NCBI RefSeq assembly: GCF_001673315.1
Contig: NZ_LZLQ01000024.1
Location: 62,001-126,000 of the forward strand
Origin: Mycobacterium asiaticum
Lineage (GTDB): Bacteria > Actinomycetota > Actinomycetes > Mycobacteriales > Mycobacteriaceae
Direction: 5' to 3'
Length of the DNA stretch: 64,000 nucleotides
The translations under genes and the position numbers were made by a program. The notes under the pieces are model-generated. The model worked only from the letters and a program-made list of their open reading frames with translations. It ran no database searches and was not told where the DNA came from. Shown one piece after another: positions 28,479-36,666 of the stretch. Each line of letters starts with the position of its first letter. The first letter of the stretch is position 1.

Positions 28479-29095
28479 ACCACCCAGGTCGGCGGGATGT
28501 CCGCAATCGGCTGCGGCTCCCCCTCCAGCCGGCGCAGTTGATCCTCGACGAATTCCAGCGTCTCGGGGTGACCGCCCGATATACCCATCGCCTGCTCGAG
28601 CACCAGGAACCGGGACAAGCTGGTCATCAGCACGGTGAACACCACCGGCGGAACGAAGTCGGTATCCACCTCATAACGACGCAGCGCAGCCGCCACCACC
28701 CGGCGTTGTTCCTCGCGAAAGCGTTCTGCGTAGTACGCGATTTCGGCTCGCATCTCCTTGCGGTGATTGGCCAGCGCCATGAACTCCATCGAGATGCGGG
28801 TGAAAGCGGGATCGGTTCCGAATCTCCACAGGGCCCACAACGGCTGCGGCAACTGCAGCAGCCGCGCCTGCGCCAGCAACCCCTCCTCGGCGCGCCGCCG
28901 AAAGACCTCCAGGAAAAGCTCCTCCATTTTGCGGAAGTAGTAGTGGACCAGCTGAGGCTTGAGTCCGGCCTGCTGAGCCAGCCGTCGCGACGTCACCGCG
29001 GCGTAGCCCTCTTCAATCATCAACTGTTCGGCCGCGTCGAGCAGCAAGCCGCGATTCTTCGCGTCCGGCGCCCCGATCCTGCGGGCCGATGTCAT
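28394..29095 (-). CDS. TetR family transcriptional regulator
   Basis: A 233-aa TetR regulator beginning MTSARRIGAPDAKNRGLLLDA. The helix-turn-helix spans about 30-60 (AVTSRRLAQQAGLKPQLVHYYF). The C-terminal 40 residues are Pro/Thr-rich and encoded over the end of the convergent secreted gene. A longer frame to 29623 overlaps the divergent P450 and is not credible. It probably represses the P450 through the 29178 palindrome. Confidence 0.9.
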   Translation of the reverse strand: MTSARRIGAPDAKNRGLLLDAAEQLMIEEGYAAVTSRRLAQQAGLKPQLVHYYFRKMEELFLEVFRRRAEEGLLAQARLLQLPQPLWALWRFGTDPAFTRISMEFMALANHRKEMRAEIAYYAERFREEQRRVVAAALRRYEVDTDFVPPVVFTVLMTSLSRFLVLEQAMGISGGHPETLEFVEDQLRRLEGEPQPIADIPPTWVVHQFRMEQSTPLGPSLDTTTAPSTDRSQ

Positions 29096-29177
29096 GCCGA
29101 TACCCCGTGCTCTCTGAATTCCCCTAGCGGTCAGGCCGATCGTAGCCACTGGCATCGGTCCGGCGCGTGATCTTGAC

Positions 29178-29195
29178 CATGACAATATTGCCATG
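29178..29195. promoter_or_regulatory. Putative TetR operator
   Basis: The 18-base sequence catgacaatattgccatg is a palindrome with a single mismatched pair. It lies midway between the TetR and P450 starts. Such a location and size fit an autoregulatory TetR site controlling both genes. Confidence 0.7.
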
Positions 29196-29302
29196 CTAAG
29201 CAGGTGCTCAGCAGACTTTGCTAGTTCGGGCGACGCCAGCTTTCGTCGCCGACTGACCATTTGGCGACACGGTTCTGGGGCCGGCTTCGGGAGGAATGCA
29301 CG

Positions 29303-30604
29303 ATGAGCAGTACCTACGACACCATTGACTTCTTCACGGATCCGTCGCTGGTACCCGACCCGTACGCTTACTTCGATTACCTGCGCGACCAAGGTCCGGT
29401 CCTGCGGCTTCCCCATTACGGGGTCGTCGCAGTCACCGGTTACGAAGAGGCGACGGCCGTCTATAAGGACACCGAGTCCTTCTCGAATTGCGTAGCGCTC
29501 GGCGGGCCCTTCCCGCCGCTGCCGTTTCAGCCCGATGGCGACGACATCAACCACCAGATCGACGAGCACCGGCATTGTTTCCCGATGTTCGAGCACATGG
29601 TCACGATGGATCCGCCGGACCACACCCGGGCGCGGTCGATCCTGAGCAGGCTGCTGACGCCGAGCCGGCTTAAGCAGAACGAGGAGTTCATGTGGCGCCT
29701 CGCCGACCGCCAGCTCGACGAATTCCTGGTCAACGGCAAGTGCGAGTTCATCAGCGAATATTCAAAGCCGTTCGCCACCTTGGTGATCGCCGACCTGCTC
29801 GGCGTCCCGGAAGAGGACCACAAGGAGTTCCGGGTGGTGTTAGGTGCCGACCGCCCGGGACGCGTCGGGGCGTTGGACCACGAGTCGGTGGGCGTCAATC
29901 CACTGGAATGGCTCGATGACAAGTTCTGCTCCTACATCGAGGACCGCCGCGCGCACCCGCGCGAGGATGTCCTGACCTCCCTGGCGACGGCCAAGTACCC
30001 CGACGGGTCGACGCCTGACGTCATCGACGTGGTCCGGTCGGCCACCTTCCTATTCGCCGCCGGCCAGGAGACAACGGCCAAGCTGCTCAGTGTCGCGCTG
30101 CAGGTGATCGCCGACCGTCCCGACATCCAGCAACAACTCCGCGACGATCGAAGCCTGATTCCAGGGTTCATCGAGGAATCGTTGCGCATGGAAAGTCCCG
30201 TCAAGAGCGACTCGCGACTGGCCCGCCGAACCACTCAGGTTGGCGGAGTGCACATTCCGGCCGGGACCGTGGTGATGCTGCTTCCAGGCGCGGCCAACCG
30301 CGATCCCCGCCGTTTCGACAACCCGCACGAGTTCCGCCTGGACCGCAAGAATGTGCGCGAGCACATGGCTTTCGCGCGCGGGGTGCACTCCTGCCCGGGT
30401 GGGCCGCTCGCTCGGGTAGAGGGCCGCGTCTCCATCGAACGCATCCTGGACCGGATGGCCGACATCTCGGTCGACGAGACCGAACACGGTCCGGCAGGCG
30501 CACGCCGCTGGTTGTATGAGCCCACCTATATTCTGCGCGGGCTCAACAACCTGCACCTCACGTTCACACCACAGGACCCCCCTCCTGGACGTCCTATCAG
30601 TTGA
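29303..30604 (+). CDS. Cytochrome P450
   Basis: A 433-aa bacterial P450. The I-helix oxygen-activation motif is AAGQETT; the ExxR motif is in EESLRMESP; the heme loop FARGVHSCPGG gives Cys364 as the thiolate ligand. The ATG at 29303 follows gggagga. It hydroxylates an unknown, probably hydrophobic, substrate. No ferredoxin gene is adjacent. The C-terminus overlaps the convergent CoxIV-like gene by 8 bases. Confidence 0.92.
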   Translation: MSSTYDTIDFFTDPSLVPDPYAYFDYLRDQGPVLRLPHYGVVAVTGYEEATAVYKDTESFSNCVALGGPFPPLPFQPDGDDINHQIDEHRHCFPMFEHMVTMDPPDHTRARSILSRLLTPSRLKQNEEFMWRLADRQLDEFLVNGKCEFISEYSKPFATLVIADLLGVPEEDHKEFRVVLGADRPGRVGALDHESVGVNPLEWLDDKFCSYIEDRRAHPREDVLTSLATAKYPDGSTPDVIDVVRSATFLFAAGQETTAKLLSVALQVIADRPDIQQQLRDDRSLIPGFIEESLRMESPVKSDSRLARRTTQVGGVHIPAGTVVMLLPGAANRDPRRFDNPHEFRLDRKNVREHMAFARGVHSCPGGPLARVEGRVSIERILDRMADISVDETEHGPAGARRWLYEPTYILRGLNNLHLTFTPQDPPPGRPIS

Positions 30605-30875
30605 TCGCCAGGCCGATGAAGTAGCTGCCGAACAACCCGGCCGCGATCAGCAGCACCCAGGCGTCGGTGAGCCGGCTCAGCAGCGCGGGCGCGTGCCGGA
30701 CTTCCATGAACTCGCGAAATATGATGCGCACCTTGATAAGTGCGATGACGATCACGCTCGATGTCACAATCGCACTGGTGCTCGTTGCCGAGCGGTCCAT
30801 CACCAGATAACCCGACGTGAGGGCGGCCAGCACCGCCCAGGCAACCAGTAGCCTCTTGTTGAACTTCACCGTCAC
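30597..30875 (-). CDS. Cytochrome c oxidase subunit IV-like membrane protein
   Basis: A 92-aa protein with three probable membrane helices, beginning MTVKFNKRLLVAWAVLAALTSG. It matches the prokaryotic COX4/NorF-like group of accessory proteins in size and in the block VIALIKVRIIFREFMEVRHAP. Last gene of a four-gene operon; its ATG overlaps the CoxIII-like stop. No oxidase subunit I or II is nearby, so its role is unclear. Confidence 0.8.
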   Translation of the reverse strand: MTVKFNKRLLVAWAVLAALTSGYLVMDRSATSTSAIVTSSVIVIALIKVRIIFREFMEVRHAPALLSRLTDAWVLLIAAGLFGSYFIGLAIN

Positions 30876-31459
30876 CTCACCGCATACAGCAACGCAAAGA
30901 TGAGCACCCAGAGGAAATCAACTGTGTGCCAATACGTTGCGCAGGTTTCGACGAGCACCTGGGATTCCCCAGACCCGCGGCGCGCGCCGCAGAGTCGATA
31001 AACGATGACGCCGAGGACAACGAACCCGATCAGCAGGTGAATGAAATGGATGCCGGTAAGAAAAAAGTAATACGCGAAGAAGTCGTCGCTGTCCGGGCCG
31101 TGCCCCTCAGAGACCAACCGGGTCCACTCAAACACCTTGCAGCACAGAAATACTGCGGCGAATGCGGCGGTGATGAGTACATCTCTTAGTGCTTCCCGAT
31201 AGGCGCCGGCGCGGGACGACTGAACGCACCGCGCCACCGACCAGGAACTCAACAGCAAGACGAGGGTGTTAACAACGCCGGTACGCAGGTCCAAGTGTGT
31301 CTGCGAGTGCAGGAAGAGCTCGGGACTTCGGGTGCGGTAAAACAGGTAGAAGCCGAAATAACCTGTGAAGATCGATGTTTCGAACAACACGAAGGCCCAC
31401 ATGTCCGGCTGGCCCGGCACGAAAGGTGCGTCTTTGTTCTTGTCAGCGAGGTCGGTCAT
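30872..31459 (-). CDS. Cytochrome c oxidase subunit III-like (NorE type)
   Basis: A 195-aa membrane protein with about five helices. VPGQPDMWAFVLFETSIFTGYFGFY-like and YWHTVDFLWVLIFALLYAVR-like ends are characteristic of heme-copper oxidase subunit III and NorE. The ATG at 31459 is chosen because it overlaps the previous stop by four bases; the long upstream frame is a shadow. Subunit III has no cofactor, so a catalytic partner must be elsewhere or is different here. Confidence 0.85.
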   Translation of the reverse strand: MTDLADKNKDAPFVPGQPDMWAFVLFETSIFTGYFGFYLFYRTRSPELFLHSQTHLDLRTGVVNTLVLLLSSWSVARCVQSSRAGAYREALRDVLITAAFAAVFLCCKVFEWTRLVSEGHGPDSDDFFAYYFFLTGIHFIHLLIGFVVLGVIVYRLCGARRGSGESQVLVETCATYWHTVDFLWVLIFALLYAVR

Positions 31460-32295
31460 GACGCCGTCACCCGCTTCACAGGCCCGTCGGGCAGTACCCC
31501 GGTACCGAGGTCTTCCCGCCGAATCATCCTGAAAAGCATGACAACGAACGTGACCTGGTAGATGCCGAACACGACCATGTCCAGCCACCATGCGATTTGG
31601 CCGTTCCAGGCCAGTACGCCACGGCGGAAAATCCAGCAGGGTGCCACGACGACCTCGGTCAACGCATTGCACAGATTGAGATAGCCGAACCACTTTGGAA
31701 AGACTCGATTCTTGTCGATCAGAATCGCGACCATCCAGAGCAGCGACCCGATCAGGAACACGCCCATGGTTCCGTCGAACGATAGAAAGGCGAAGTCGTA
31801 GAGCCAACCCATCACCTGAGGATCTCGATCGGGCCGCAGCGTCCCGACGACCAACGCGATGCACAACAGCAGGAGGCCAGGCACCGCACTGAACGAGTAG
31901 ATGAGTAGATACGAATACCCGAAGATGGGGCTGACCGACATGCGGCGCATCGAATACGCAATGAGAGCGTTGTTCACCGCGGTCATACCGGTGATTGCGA
32001 ATACGACGCCCAAGCCGATCGGTATGCCGAGCTGGCGTTCGGAGAACCAGTGCGTCTGCGTCGCGAGGTCCCAGGTAGGTTGCGGCGGGGGCTGGGCTCG
32101 CGCCAACACGAAGACCATCGGAAAGAAGAGGTTGTAGAAGACGACGAGCGTCCACCAGGCCAGCCACAACTCACGCTTGGGGTTGTGCCGCAGGTGCCAC
32201 GCGATTCGGCGATGCAATCCACCTGCGGGGGGCTCTGAAACAGGCCCGGAATCCAGTGGGGCCCCCGACTCCGGTGAAGTCGCCAACGTACTCAT
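31456..32295 (-). CDS. Six-helix membrane protein of unknown function (A)
   Basis: A 279-aa protein with a 30-residue Pro/Ser-rich N-terminus and six probable membrane helices from about residue 45 to 260. It is a paralogue of the next gene; both share PIFxYxxL, a block of RPxRxPxxxxxLxDFAxxxF type and an aWnGxxxxWL-type motif near the C-terminus. No known catalytic motif or heme-ligating pattern is obvious. The starts and stops overlap by four bases in the operon. Confidence 0.75.
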   Translation of the reverse strand: MSTLATSPESGAPLDSGPVSEPPAGGLHRRIAWHLRHNPKRELWLAWWTLVVFYNLFFPMVFVLARAQPPPQPTWDLATQTHWFSERQLGIPIGLGVVFAITGMTAVNNALIAYSMRRMSVSPIFGYSYLLIYSFSAVPGLLLLCIALVVGTLRPDRDPQVMGWLYDFAFLSFDGTMGVFLIGSLLWMVAILIDKNRVFPKWFGYLNLCNALTEVVVAPCWIFRRGVLAWNGQIAWWLDMVVFGIYQVTFVVMLFRMIRREDLGTGVLPDGPVKRVTAS

Positions 32296-33053
32296 GCGCC
32301 GGCAAGTTCTGCTGTGCGGCTGTGGATCTCGGCGCGTTCTCGATACACCGCCCGCCCCAGTACGCCGCCCATCACTACGACCCAGACACCGATGGCGATG
32401 TTTTTCAACCAGAACGACAACGCGCCGTCCCACGCCAGCGGGCCTGTCAAGGAAACCCCGACGAACGACGCCGGCACGAGCGCTGCGGCAACCAGGAGGT
32501 TGAAGTAAGCCACCCAGCGGGCGAATACGGGCTGGGGCTGATCGTCGAAATAGATTGCCGCCGCCAGGATCACGCTCTGTCCGATCAAGAAGGGAACCAC
32601 GACGGTGAAGGTGACCCAGGCGAAATCGTTGAGCAATTGGGTCAGCTCAGGACTGCGTTCCGGGCGGAAGGCGGCCAGCAGCCAGCAGACGTCGGCGATC
32701 AGGAAGAGGGTGGGTCCGCCTGCCGCGCAACCCAGCATCGCGTAGGAGAAGATCGGCGTGCGATGGGCCATCCTCCGGATCTGCATTGCGATGAGCGCCA
32801 GAATCGGAATCAGGCACACGCCGAACCAGTTGAAAAGAACCATGCTGTAGCGGATTTGGGGGGTGCGGGCCGGATCTCGATAGAACGCCGCAACCTGCTC
32901 CGCGGACATCGTGGGCGACATGGGCGGGCTGAACCCCGGGAACAGGAAGAATGCGGCGATCCAGATGACCACCGTCACGGGCAGTGTCCACAGCAAGATC
33001 AGTTCGCCGTCGATTCGTCTCGGTGAATGGCGCGCCGCGGCGGCCTCGGACAT
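32292..33053 (-). CDS. Six-helix membrane protein of unknown function (B)
   Basis: A 253-aa membrane protein starting MSEAAAARHSPRRIDGEL, first gene of the CoxIII/CoxIV-like operon. The ATG at 33053 follows ggaggga. It has six probable helices, and an extended loop (PPMSPTMSAEQVAAFYRD) after the first. Paralogue of the 31456 gene. Expression is likely controlled by the divergent TetR across twin palindromes. Confidence 0.75.
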   Translation of the reverse strand: MSEAAAARHSPRRIDGELILLWTLPVTVVIWIAAFFLFPGFSPPMSPTMSAEQVAAFYRDPARTPQIRYSMVLFNWFGVCLIPILALIAMQIRRMAHRTPIFSYAMLGCAAGGPTLFLIADVCWLLAAFRPERSPELTQLLNDFAWVTFTVVVPFLIGQSVILAAAIYFDDQPQPVFARWVAYFNLLVAAALVPASFVGVSLTGPLAWDGALSFWLKNIAIGVWVVVMGGVLGRAVYRERAEIHSRTAELAGA

Positions 33054-33100
33054 CAGCAACTCCCTCCGGTGGCATGCTCGCTCGGCCCGTCAGCCGAAAG

Positions 33101-33139
33101 TAGCCGATCGGCTAGGGGCGGTCAATAGCCGATCGGCTA
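33101..33139. promoter_or_regulatory. Twin TetR operators
   Basis: Two identical 14-base perfect palindromes, tagccgatcggcta, at 33101-33114 and 33126-33139, start 25 bases apart. They fill the gap between the membrane-protein operon and the TetR gene, the second ending 10 bases before the TetR GTG. This strongly indicates autoregulation. Confidence 0.85.
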
Positions 33140-33149
33140 GGCTCTCGGT

Positions 33150-33776
33150 GTGGCGTCCAAGCAGGCTGGGAGTCAGACCCGCAGCCGGTTCCGTTTCATT
33201 GCACGCAGTGCCGCACAGACGCGTGTCCTGGACGCGGCGCTGAAATTGATCGCGGAGCACGGAGTCGGCGGAACCTCGCTGCAGATGATCGCTGACGCGA
33301 TCGGCGTCACTAAGGCAGCCGTCTATCACCAGTTCAAGACCAAGGAACAGATCGTCGTTGCCCTCACCGAACGCGAACTGGGCGGCCTGGAAGAGGCACT
33401 GGAGGCCGCCGAGGCCCATGAGGACTTTCCGCGAGCCCGAGAGTTGCTCCTGGGTCGGGTCATCGACCTCGCCATCGAGCGTCGCGGCGCGGCGAGCACG
33501 CTCCAATTCGATCCGGTCATTGTGCGGCTGCTCGCCGAGCAGGACGAGTTTCAACAGTTCATCGCGCGGCTCTACGGCGTGCTGGTCGACGACACGTCCG
33601 AGGACGCGCGGGTATCGGCCGCCGTGCTTTCGGGCGCCATCGCGGTCGGCGTCATGCACCCCTTGGTCGCAGACGTCGACGACGACACGCTGCGTTCGCA
33701 GCTGCGTCGCGTCATCCATCGGCTGATCGGTGCGACCGACGCGGCTGATGAGGTCAGTTCGGGTACCGGCAATTAG
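33150..33776 (+). CDS. TetR family transcriptional regulator
   Basis: A 208-aa TetR protein with a GTG start, beginning MASKQAGSQTRSRF. The DNA-binding region (about 25-65) contains GVGGTSLQMIADAIGVTKAAVYHQF. The ligand domain is short and acidic. It diverges from the CoxIII/CoxIV-like operon, and the two identical palindromes between them are its likely operators. Confidence 0.92.
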   Translation: MASKQAGSQTRSRFRFIARSAAQTRVLDAALKLIAEHGVGGTSLQMIADAIGVTKAAVYHQFKTKEQIVVALTERELGGLEEALEAAEAHEDFPRARELLLGRVIDLAIERRGAASTLQFDPVIVRLLAEQDEFQQFIARLYGVLVDDTSEDARVSAAVLSGAIAVGVMHPLVADVDDDTLRSQLRRVIHRLIGATDAADEVSSGTGN

Positions 33777-33829
33777 ATGCCGGCGTGAACACCGCGCAAT
33801 GCACGCGGTAGCTACGCAAAGTGGAAAGG

Positions 33830-34225
33830 CTAAGTGTCGGCGCGCACCCAGGTAGTGACGCCATCGTGAGCTATGCAAATGAGGAAAAGGCCATCGGGCG
33901 CCTGCGCGACGTAGTTCAGCCACTGGTGGCACTCGGCGCCCTCTTCCTTAACCCCCGCCATCGGAGGTGACCGGAACCATCGCGGCTCGTACCTTCTCGG
34001 GGAACCGCAGAACATCAGTCGCCCAGCTTCTGGCGCGGTGGGCATGCTGTCGGTACCAAAGGCGTAATAGGTGGTGTTGTCACACGGCGTGCCCAGAACC
34101 TGATGCCCCATGATGCCGGGGGTGCACTCGGGATAGTCGCAGACAGTCGGCCCGGCAAAGGACGGCGGCGCAGCCAGGAAACCGACACCAAGAAACGCAG
34201 CAAACAATGCCACGATGGATCGCAC
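33830..34225 (-). CDS. Secreted Cys-containing protein of unknown function
   Basis: A 131-aa exported protein starting at a GTG (34225). The signal peptide VRSIVALFAAFLGVGFLAAP... ends SFA before GPTVCDYPECTPG. Six cysteines in the mature chain suggest disulfides. An inverted repeat attctc-N7-gagaac lies at 34266-34284 upstream. No function can be given. Confidence 0.65.
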   Translation of the reverse strand: MRSIVALFAAFLGVGFLAAPPSFAGPTVCDYPECTPGIMGHQVLGTPCDNTTYYAFGTDSMPTAPEAGRLMFCGSPRRYEPRWFRSPPMAGVKEEGAECHQWLNYVAQAPDGLFLICIAHDGVTTWVRADT

Positions 34226-34265
34226 GCCATAAACTTTGCCACACCCGAAAGCTTCTGAAAAGCAA

Positions 34266-34284
34266 ATTCTCCTGATCGGAGAAC
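34266..34284. promoter_or_regulatory. Inverted repeat attctc-N7-gagaac
   Basis: The sequence attctcctgatcggagaac has the same half-sites and the same N7 spacing as the inverted arrangement at 27248-27266. It lies 40 bases upstream of the secreted protein start and could be its operator. Confidence 0.4.
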
Positions 34285-34488
34285 ACGGCGAGCCAGCCGG
34301 CCGCTGACCGCGGGCAACCTCGAATACCACTTCGCTTCGCTGCCCGGCGCGGCCGGATTTCCGCACGACAGACGTCGAAGGCAGCTGCCCGATAAGGGCG
34401 TTCAGCTTATGTCAGAGTGATAAGCTCGTTCTCCGTGCGTGATCCAGATGGGCCTGACACCGACCACGGTGAGGACCCGGAGGGCGCG

Positions 34489-35304
34489 ATGGATCCCGAC
34501 GAACCACAGTCCAGTTCAGTAAGCGACTCTGGCGCTGAGGACATCTCGGAGGCGGACGCACAAGACGAAGTGGCGAAAGCTGAAGCACAGGCTGAGGCGG
34601 CTCGCGCACGCCTTGCCCGGCTGCGCCGGGTAGCCGAAGTCGACGCCCCGGAAGACGACGCGAAAGGCGACGCGGAAGACGGCCCAGCGGAAGACGGCGA
34701 AGCAGAAGACGACCGCGCGGCCTCCCGAGACGCGGCCGCCAAGGTTGAGCGGCGCCGCCCGAAATGGAGGGCACGGCCACTGGGGCTGCGGCGATCTCGG
34801 CGAACGCGGCGGAGCCGCCGACCCGGCCGGAAGGCGGTGGCAATCGGCGTCGGCGTCGCGCTTGCCGCGACCTCCCTCGGCGCCATCGGCTACATGCAGC
34901 AACAGCACCACACCATCGCGCACAAACGGCGACTCTCCCAGGACTATGCCGCGGCGGCCAGGCAGGCAGTCACCACGCTCATGTCTATTGACGCCAACCA
35001 CGCCAAAGACGACATCCAGCGAATCATCGACGCTTCCACCGGCCCGCTCAAGAACCAAATCTCTGTGATGTCAAGCCTTATGCTCGAGCAGGCCCAGGAA
35101 TCAAAGACCATCACCAAGGTGAATGTGGAGGCGGTCGCCGTGGAGTCGGTGACCGACAGTTCCGCGGTCGCGCTCATCGTGGCGAAATCCGAAGTGACCG
35201 AAGCGGATAACAAGAAACGGCCGCCGCAACTGTGGCGGCTCAGCATGGAGATCGTCCGCGACGGCAGTCAGTTCAAGATGTCGAAAGTCGACTTCCTGCA
35301 ATGA
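34489..35304 (+). CDS. Mce-associated membrane protein, first of a pair
   Basis: A 271-aa protein with an acidic cytoplasmic N-terminus and Ala/Glu coil, a basic stretch RRSRRTRRSRRPGRK just before a membrane helix (about 140-160), and an external domain with QAVTTLMSIDANHAKDDIQRI. It ends MSKVDFLQ. The ATG at 34489 follows cggaggg and is preferred to GTG codons at 34417 and 34435, which lack a ribosome binding site. Its stop overlaps the partner start (ATGA). Confidence 0.78.
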   Translation: MDPDEPQSSSVSDSGAEDISEADAQDEVAKAEAQAEAARARLARLRRVAEVDAPEDDAKGDAEDGPAEDGEAEDDRAASRDAAAKVERRRPKWRARPLGLRRSRRTRRSRRPGRKAVAIGVGVALAATSLGAIGYMQQQHHTIAHKRRLSQDYAAAARQAVTTLMSIDANHAKDDIQRIIDASTGPLKNQISVMSSLMLEQAQESKTITKVNVEAVAVESVTDSSAVALIVAKSEVTEADNKKRPPQLWRLSMEIVRDGSQFKMSKVDFLQ

Positions 35305-35951
35305 ATGTTGAGCAGGACTCGTCGGTCGACACCGCAGGAGCGCACGACGACAGCACGGACGACAGCCCGGAAGCCTCGGCTCCCGACGAGACGGGCGCAC
35401 CCCTCTCGCCACAGCGACCGGCACGTTCCACCCCCCTGAAGGCTGTCGGTCGATGGACTCGCCGGTGCTTGGCCAAGTGGCGTTCGATACTCGCGACGGC
35501 GTTGGTCGTGGCCACCATCGGCGCTGCCGCCGGCCTGTTCTTCGTTCAGTACCGTCCGGATCAGCAGATGAGCGACGCCGCTGCGCGCCAAGCAGTTCAG
35601 GCGGCTTCGGACGGTGCCGTGGCGCTGCTGTCCTACTCCTTCGACACCCTTGACCGCGATTTCGCCTCCGCAAAGTCACGTCTGACCGGCAATTTCTTGG
35701 CTTACTACAGTAAGTTCAGCGAACAGATCGCGGCCGGGGCCATGCAGGGACAGCTGACGACCACCGCCAAGGTGATCCGGGCTGCCATTTCGGATTTACA
35801 TCCCGGTTCGGCTGTCGTTCTGGTGTTCGTCAACCAGACCACCACGAGCAAGCGAAAGCCGGAACCCATTGAGGCCCATAGCAGCATCCTGGTCAGGCTG
35901 ACGAAGATCAACGGTTCTTGGCTTATCGCAAACTTCGACCCCGTCGGGTGA
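35301..35951 (+). CDS. Mce-associated membrane protein, second of a pair
   Basis: A 216-aa single-pass protein with an acidic N-terminus, a helix near 63-83 and an external domain with AVALLSYSFDTLDRDFASAK and a C-terminal WLIANFDPVG. It starts inside the stop of its partner, so the two are co-translated. A paralogue is at 52379. The pair is separate from the mce operon, which is transcribed from the other direction. Confidence 0.8.
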   Translation: MNVEQDSSVDTAGAHDDSTDDSPEASAPDETGAPLSPQRPARSTPLKAVGRWTRRCLAKWRSILATALVVATIGAAAGLFFVQYRPDQQMSDAAARQAVQAASDGAVALLSYSFDTLDRDFASAKSRLTGNFLAYYSKFSEQIAAGAMQGQLTTTAKVIRAAISDLHPGSAVVLVFVNQTTTSKRKPEPIEAHSSILVRLTKINGSWLIANFDPVG

Positions 35952-36072
35952 GCGCGGCAATTTTTAGCTCCAATCGGCATTTTTTCGGGACTGGAGCGGT
36001 GTTAACCTCATTTCAGAAAGCCGTAATGGGCTTAACCTTGTCAGTCAATAATTGCGCGTCGAGGAGCACCTG

Positions 36073-36594
36073 ATGCGTCCAGTTCGAACACTTCTCGCCG
36101 CAACCGCGATCGCTGCTGCCGTACTCGACGGTTTGGGCGCAGCAGCCACAGCCGGGGCAACGACCAAGGAAGAAGTGGCGGTCAACGGTACATTTCGCGT
36201 CACGTCGATCGGTGATTGGGCCCAGACCAATGACCAGTACTACGGCGAGCCAACGATCTACCAGACATGGACCATCAGCTCGTCATGTGTCACGTTTCAG
36301 GAATGCCACGGCACGGTGTCGAGCGACCAGGGCTGGAGCGCGCCTTTATACATGAATGACGGGGTCATGTGGAAGGTCAGACGCAATGTGCCGAATTGGG
36401 AGCACTGCGAGGACGGCACTGCCTATACCGGCGAGCAAACCTTCTACTTCTACCCGGTAGATACCAACGGTGAATATAAACTCGGGTCGCCGGTGATGGC
36501 CGGGAAGGACAAGACGTACGGTCCCAGCGGCGCCTGCGGGCAGAACCAGTGGCTCGACATCGCGATGCCGCTGCGGTTGGACCGCCTAGCCTGA
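36073..36594 (+). CDS. Secreted protein of unknown function
   Basis: A 173-aa exported protein. The ATG at 36073 follows gaggagcacctg. The signal peptide ends around ATAGA. The mature part has the pattern FRVTSIGDWAQTNDQYYGEPT and four to five cysteines, and resembles a group of mycobacterial secreted proteins with no assigned role. It faces the mceF end of the mce operon. Confidence 0.7.
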   Translation: MRPVRTLLAATAIAAAVLDGLGAAATAGATTKEEVAVNGTFRVTSIGDWAQTNDQYYGEPTIYQTWTISSSCVTFQECHGTVSSDQGWSAPLYMNDGVMWKVRRNVPNWEHCEDGTAYTGEQTFYFYPVDTNGEYKLGSPVMAGKDKTYGPSGACGQNQWLDIAMPLRLDRLA

Positions 36595-36666
36595 AAGCAC
36601 ATTCTTAGTCGGTTCACGGCGGCGACCCACGAGCCGCTGTGCACTCGGTGCGTTGGCGATCGCCAC

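Noticed and set aside
29096..29623. N-terminal extension of the TetR gene
   Set aside because: The extension runs through the operator and into the divergent P450; TetR proteins begin close to the 29095 start.
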